This document shows positions 22,650 to 24,577 of a stretch of DNA of 24,577 nucleotides, piece by piece. Source of the DNA: UKL13-2 sp031370625 (lineage in GTDB: Bacteria; Pseudomonadota; Gammaproteobacteria; Burkholderiales; Usitatibacteraceae); the NCBI GenBank assembly GCA_031370625.1, contig JANMQR010000405.1:1-24577 (forward strand), given 5' to 3'. A program made the translations under genes and the position numbers. Below the pieces are notes generated by a model. The model saw nothing but the letters and a program-made list of their open reading frames with translations, was not told the DNA's origin and did not search any database. Positions within the stretch are counted from its first letter, which is position 1. Each line of letters begins with the position of its first letter.

Positions 22650-22690
22650 TTGATTTTTCGCAAGGTGGTGTGCCTTCACGTGCCTAGAAT
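22650..22690 (+). promoter_or_regulatory. FNR/NNR-type activated promoter of lipoprotein-cbpA-cbpM
   Basis: TTGAT-TTTT-CGCAA (22650-22663) is followed after 21 bases by TAGAAT (22685-22690), a five-of-six -10 match and the best of the set. Transcription would start near 22697. The leader of about 40 bases carries AGAGG at 22726-22730 before the ATG at 22737. Confidence 0.75.
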
Positions 22691-22736
22691 GGTTTGTCAT
22701 TAGCCAAAATTGGCGGGCACTTCATAGAGGACGTAC

Positions 22737-23408
22737 ATGCGCAATTTTTCTTCAGGCTCAACGGGCAATCACAGCCCGGCCGCATACAAAACTGCTTCAT
22801 CACTCCAGAGCGCACTCTTGTTTCTGACCATACTGGTTGCGTTGGTTATATCAGGCTGCGCGACAACACACGTCGACTCGCAATGGTTGAGTCCGGATTT
22901 TGCGGGCCGTAAATTGACCGGCAAGTTATTGGTGGTCGGCATTTCGCGCGATGATACGGTACGAAGATTGTATGAAGACGAGATGTCCGCACAACTCGCA
23001 TTGCAGAAGATTGAAACAGCGCGCAGCCATGAATTGATCGCAGGGCCGCTGGTGGCCAATGGGCCCGATGCGCTAATCAGAGCCGGGCGCGAAGCCGGGG
23101 CCAATCTGATTTTGACTAGTGTGGTGGTGTCGCGTGAGCATGTTGATCGCGTGGTATCTGAGACGATGCCGCGAATGGGCGCCAACTTTGATGGCTGGTA
23201 TGGATATTACTGGCCGTATGCCTATGTTAGAACAGAAGTCCGCTCGTTTGAGCGCTACACTGTTGTCACCAGTTTGAGCGATGCTGCCACAGGAAAAATA
23301 ATGTGGTCTGCCAGCACCCAGACCGAGGACACTGATAGCGTTGATCGCGAGATAAAGATGTTCGCGAAAGTTATCATCAAAGCGCTGTCGAAAGCGGATC
23401 TGCTTTAA
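22737..23408 (+). CDS. Predicted lipoprotein upstream of cbpA
   Basis: A 223-residue protein with an unusually long polar N-region (about 24 residues) before the hydrophobic core and a lipobox ending VISGC, so Cys41 would be lipidated; the following alanine suggests outer-membrane sorting. The mature domain opens with TGKLLVVGISRDDTVRRLYED, then a KIETARSHELI helix and a SREHVDRVVSE segment. An aromatic loop (GWYGYYWPYAYVR at 153-165) follows, then beta strands ending with SASTQTEDTDS. This resembles DUF4136-like lipoproteins but I cannot assign a family firmly. The ATG has AGAGG six bases upstream and follows an FNR-type promoter. It ends 27 bases before cbpA. Confidence 0.8.
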   Translation: MRNFSSGSTGNHSPAAYKTASSLQSALLFLTILVALVISGCATTHVDSQWLSPDFAGRKLTGKLLVVGISRDDTVRRLYEDEMSAQLALQKIETARSHELIAGPLVANGPDALIRAGREAGANLILTSVVVSREHVDRVVSETMPRMGANFDGWYGYYWPYAYVRTEVRSFERYTVVTSLSDAATGKIMWSASTQTEDTDSVDREIKMFAKVIIKALSKADLL

Positions 23409-23435
23409 AGCGCCACTGACATCGCGCGGAGCAGA

Positions 23436-24437
23436 ATGGAATTCAAGGATTACTACCAGATACTCTGCGTGGAAAAAACCGCCGATGACGCTGAAATAAA
23501 AAAAGCGTATCGCAAACTTGCGCGCAAATATCATCCGGACGTGAGCAAGCTCGCCGATGCAGAAGTGCGCATGAAAGAAATCAACGAGGCGCGTGAGGTA
23601 TTGTCCGACGTTGAAAAGCGCGCCGCATATGACGCCCTCGGCGGTCGGTACCAAGCAGGGCAGGATTTCAATCCGCCGCCAGGTTGGGATGCGGGCTTTG
23701 AATTTTCAGGAAGTGGTGCGCCGAACGGACGCGGCAGAAGCAATCGTGCGCCAGAAGACTTTAGCGACTTCTTCGCGAGCATTTTTGGTAATGCGCCGCC
23801 GGGTGGTCGTGGGTCGCGTGGCGCTCAATCGCAACAAATGCGTGGCGAGGATCATCACGCCAAAGTGGAGATTGACCTCGCTGACGCCTACATGGGCACC
23901 ACGCGGATGATAACCTTGCGTGCCGCGCGGCTCGATGAATCGGGCCATGTTGTGAATGACGAACGTACCCTGAATGTAAAAATTCCCAAAGGCGTGAAGA
24001 GCGGTCAACACATTCGCCTTGCAGGGCAGGGTAGTGCGGGTTTTGGTGGTGGTGCGGCGGGTGATTTGTTTTTGGAAATTCATTTCAGGGCAAATGCCAA
24101 ATATCGCGTTGACGGTGGCGACGTGACCGAAACGGTGCCAATCACGCCGTGGGAAGCCATGCTGGGCGCAACCATTGAGCTTGATACGCCGTCCGGCAAG
24201 GTGGACGTTAAAGTGCCGCCCAAATCGCAAACCGGTCGTAAATTGCGGCTGAAAGGTCGCGGCATTCCGAGCGAGCCGCCCGGTGATCTGTATCTCGAAT
24301 TGACCATCGTATTGCCGCCAGCAGATACCGATAAAGCACGCGAATTGTACGAAACAATGGCGCGCGAAATGGCATTTAATCCGCGTCATGATTTGCAGCA
24401 AGCGCAACAAACAACGCAGGCCGCGATGGAGAAATAA
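23436..24437 (+). CDS. cbpA: CbpA-type J-domain co-chaperone
   Basis: A 333-residue class-B J-domain protein that stimulates DnaK and, as CbpA in E. coli, also binds DNA in stationary phase. The J domain covers about 5-70, with the HPD motif at 33-35. A Gly/Phe-rich linker lies at about 75-140 (FSGSG, FFASIFGNAPPGG). Two C-terminal substrate-binding domains run from about 142 to 320, with the IPKGVKSGQHIRLAGQG and PPGDLYLELTI segments. There are no CxxCxGxG zinc repeats, which separates it from DnaJ. A GGAG ribosome-binding site lies before the ATG. The stop overlaps the cbpM start by one base, the usual cbpAM arrangement. Confidence 0.93.
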   Translation: MEFKDYYQILCVEKTADDAEIKKAYRKLARKYHPDVSKLADAEVRMKEINEAREVLSDVEKRAAYDALGGRYQAGQDFNPPPGWDAGFEFSGSGAPNGRGRSNRAPEDFSDFFASIFGNAPPGGRGSRGAQSQQMRGEDHHAKVEIDLADAYMGTTRMITLRAARLDESGHVVNDERTLNVKIPKGVKSGQHIRLAGQGSAGFGGGAAGDLFLEIHFRANAKYRVDGGDVTETVPITPWEAMLGATIELDTPSGKVDVKVPPKSQTGRKLRLKGRGIPSEPPGDLYLELTIVLPPADTDKARELYETMAREMAFNPRHDLQQAQQTTQAAMEK

Positions 24438-24577
24438 TGATGGCAAGCGAAAATGTGATTTACGGTGTGCTCATTGACGAATCACGATTAACCATCCACG
24501 AAATCGCGCGCGCATGTGCGGTCGAGCCAGCGTGGGTTGTACATCACGTCGAAGAAGGCTTGCTCGAATGCGAAATG
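24437..24577 (+). CDS. cbpM: Chaperone modulator CbpM (3' truncated by window end)
   Basis: Forty-seven codons are visible, starting with ATG-ATG at TAATG, one base overlapping the cbpA stop. The text LTIHEIARACAVEPAWVVHHVEEGLLE matches the N-terminal MerR-like helix-turn-helix part of CbpM, which binds the J domain of CbpA and blocks its action on DnaK. Position after cbpA supports the call. The rest lies beyond the window. Confidence 0.88.
   Translation, partial: MMASENVIYGVLIDESRLTIHEIARACAVEPAWVVHHVEEGLLECEM

Noticed and set aside
1..24577. CRISPR arrays, tRNA/rRNA genes, insertion sequences, phage genes
   Set aside because: No regularly spaced repeats, cloverleaf-like sequences, transposase frames or structural phage genes were seen; the holin-family name of YqjE reflects its protein family, not a prophage.

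Overview
The window looks like chromosomal DNA of a denitrifying betaproteobacterium (Burkholderiales or Nitrosomonadales type). The supporting features are an AniA-type copper nitrite reductase with a fused haem c domain, a TamA-TamB pair, a DUF883-YqjE-YqjK triad, a CbpA-CbpM pair and moderate GC. This placement is inferred from gene content and protein style; no rRNA or tRNA was seen.

Layout. Positions 1-912 hold the 3' part of a membrane-anchored AraC-type regulator. It is followed by about 1.3 kb of poorly conserved, lower-GC DNA with two small hypothetical genes, an integron-core-like heptamer, two hairpins and a stretch that looks like decayed coding sequence. Next come an exported S41-family peptidase (2183-3703) and, convergent with it and overlapping by 14 bp, an orphan GltI-like glutamate/aspartate-binding protein (3690-4616, minus) with a clear sigma-70-type promoter and a dyad at its predicted start site. 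Positions 4823-11552 encode TamA, TamB and a SixA-type phosphatase.

Positions 11570-14575 (minus) form a nitrite-reduction operon: nirK with C-terminal haem c, nirV (an FGE-sulfatase-like protein) and a Sco/SenC copper chaperone. Divergent from nirK is a tight five-gene plus-strand operon (14767-19613): Acg-family nitroreductase, small lipoprotein, HlyD/MacA-type adaptor, MacB/FtsX-type permease and ABC ATPase. Then follow a DUF883-YqjE-YqjK operon with a hemerythrin (19744-21403), a ferritin-like di-iron protein (21732-22598), and a lipoprotein-cbpA-cbpM operon (22737 to the window end).

The main finding is regulatory. Four operons (nirK, the nitroreductase/ABC exporter, DUF883-yqjE-yqjK, and lipoprotein-cbpA-cbpM) each carry the same FNR/CRP-superfamily-like site, TTGAT-N4-CGCAA. 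Each site is oriented with TTGAT distal and CGCAA proximal, and each is followed 21-22 bp later by a -10-like hexamer. That is the geometry of an FNR class II activated promoter. The right half differs from the usual FNR half (ATCAA) in the same way in all four. I infer that about 12 kb (11.6-24.6 kb) is a low-oxygen or nitric-oxide response island. It would combine nitrite reduction, di-iron and flavin proteins, an envelope exporter and protein/nucleoid protection, in parallel with the mycobacterial dormancy regulon, which also includes an Acg protein.
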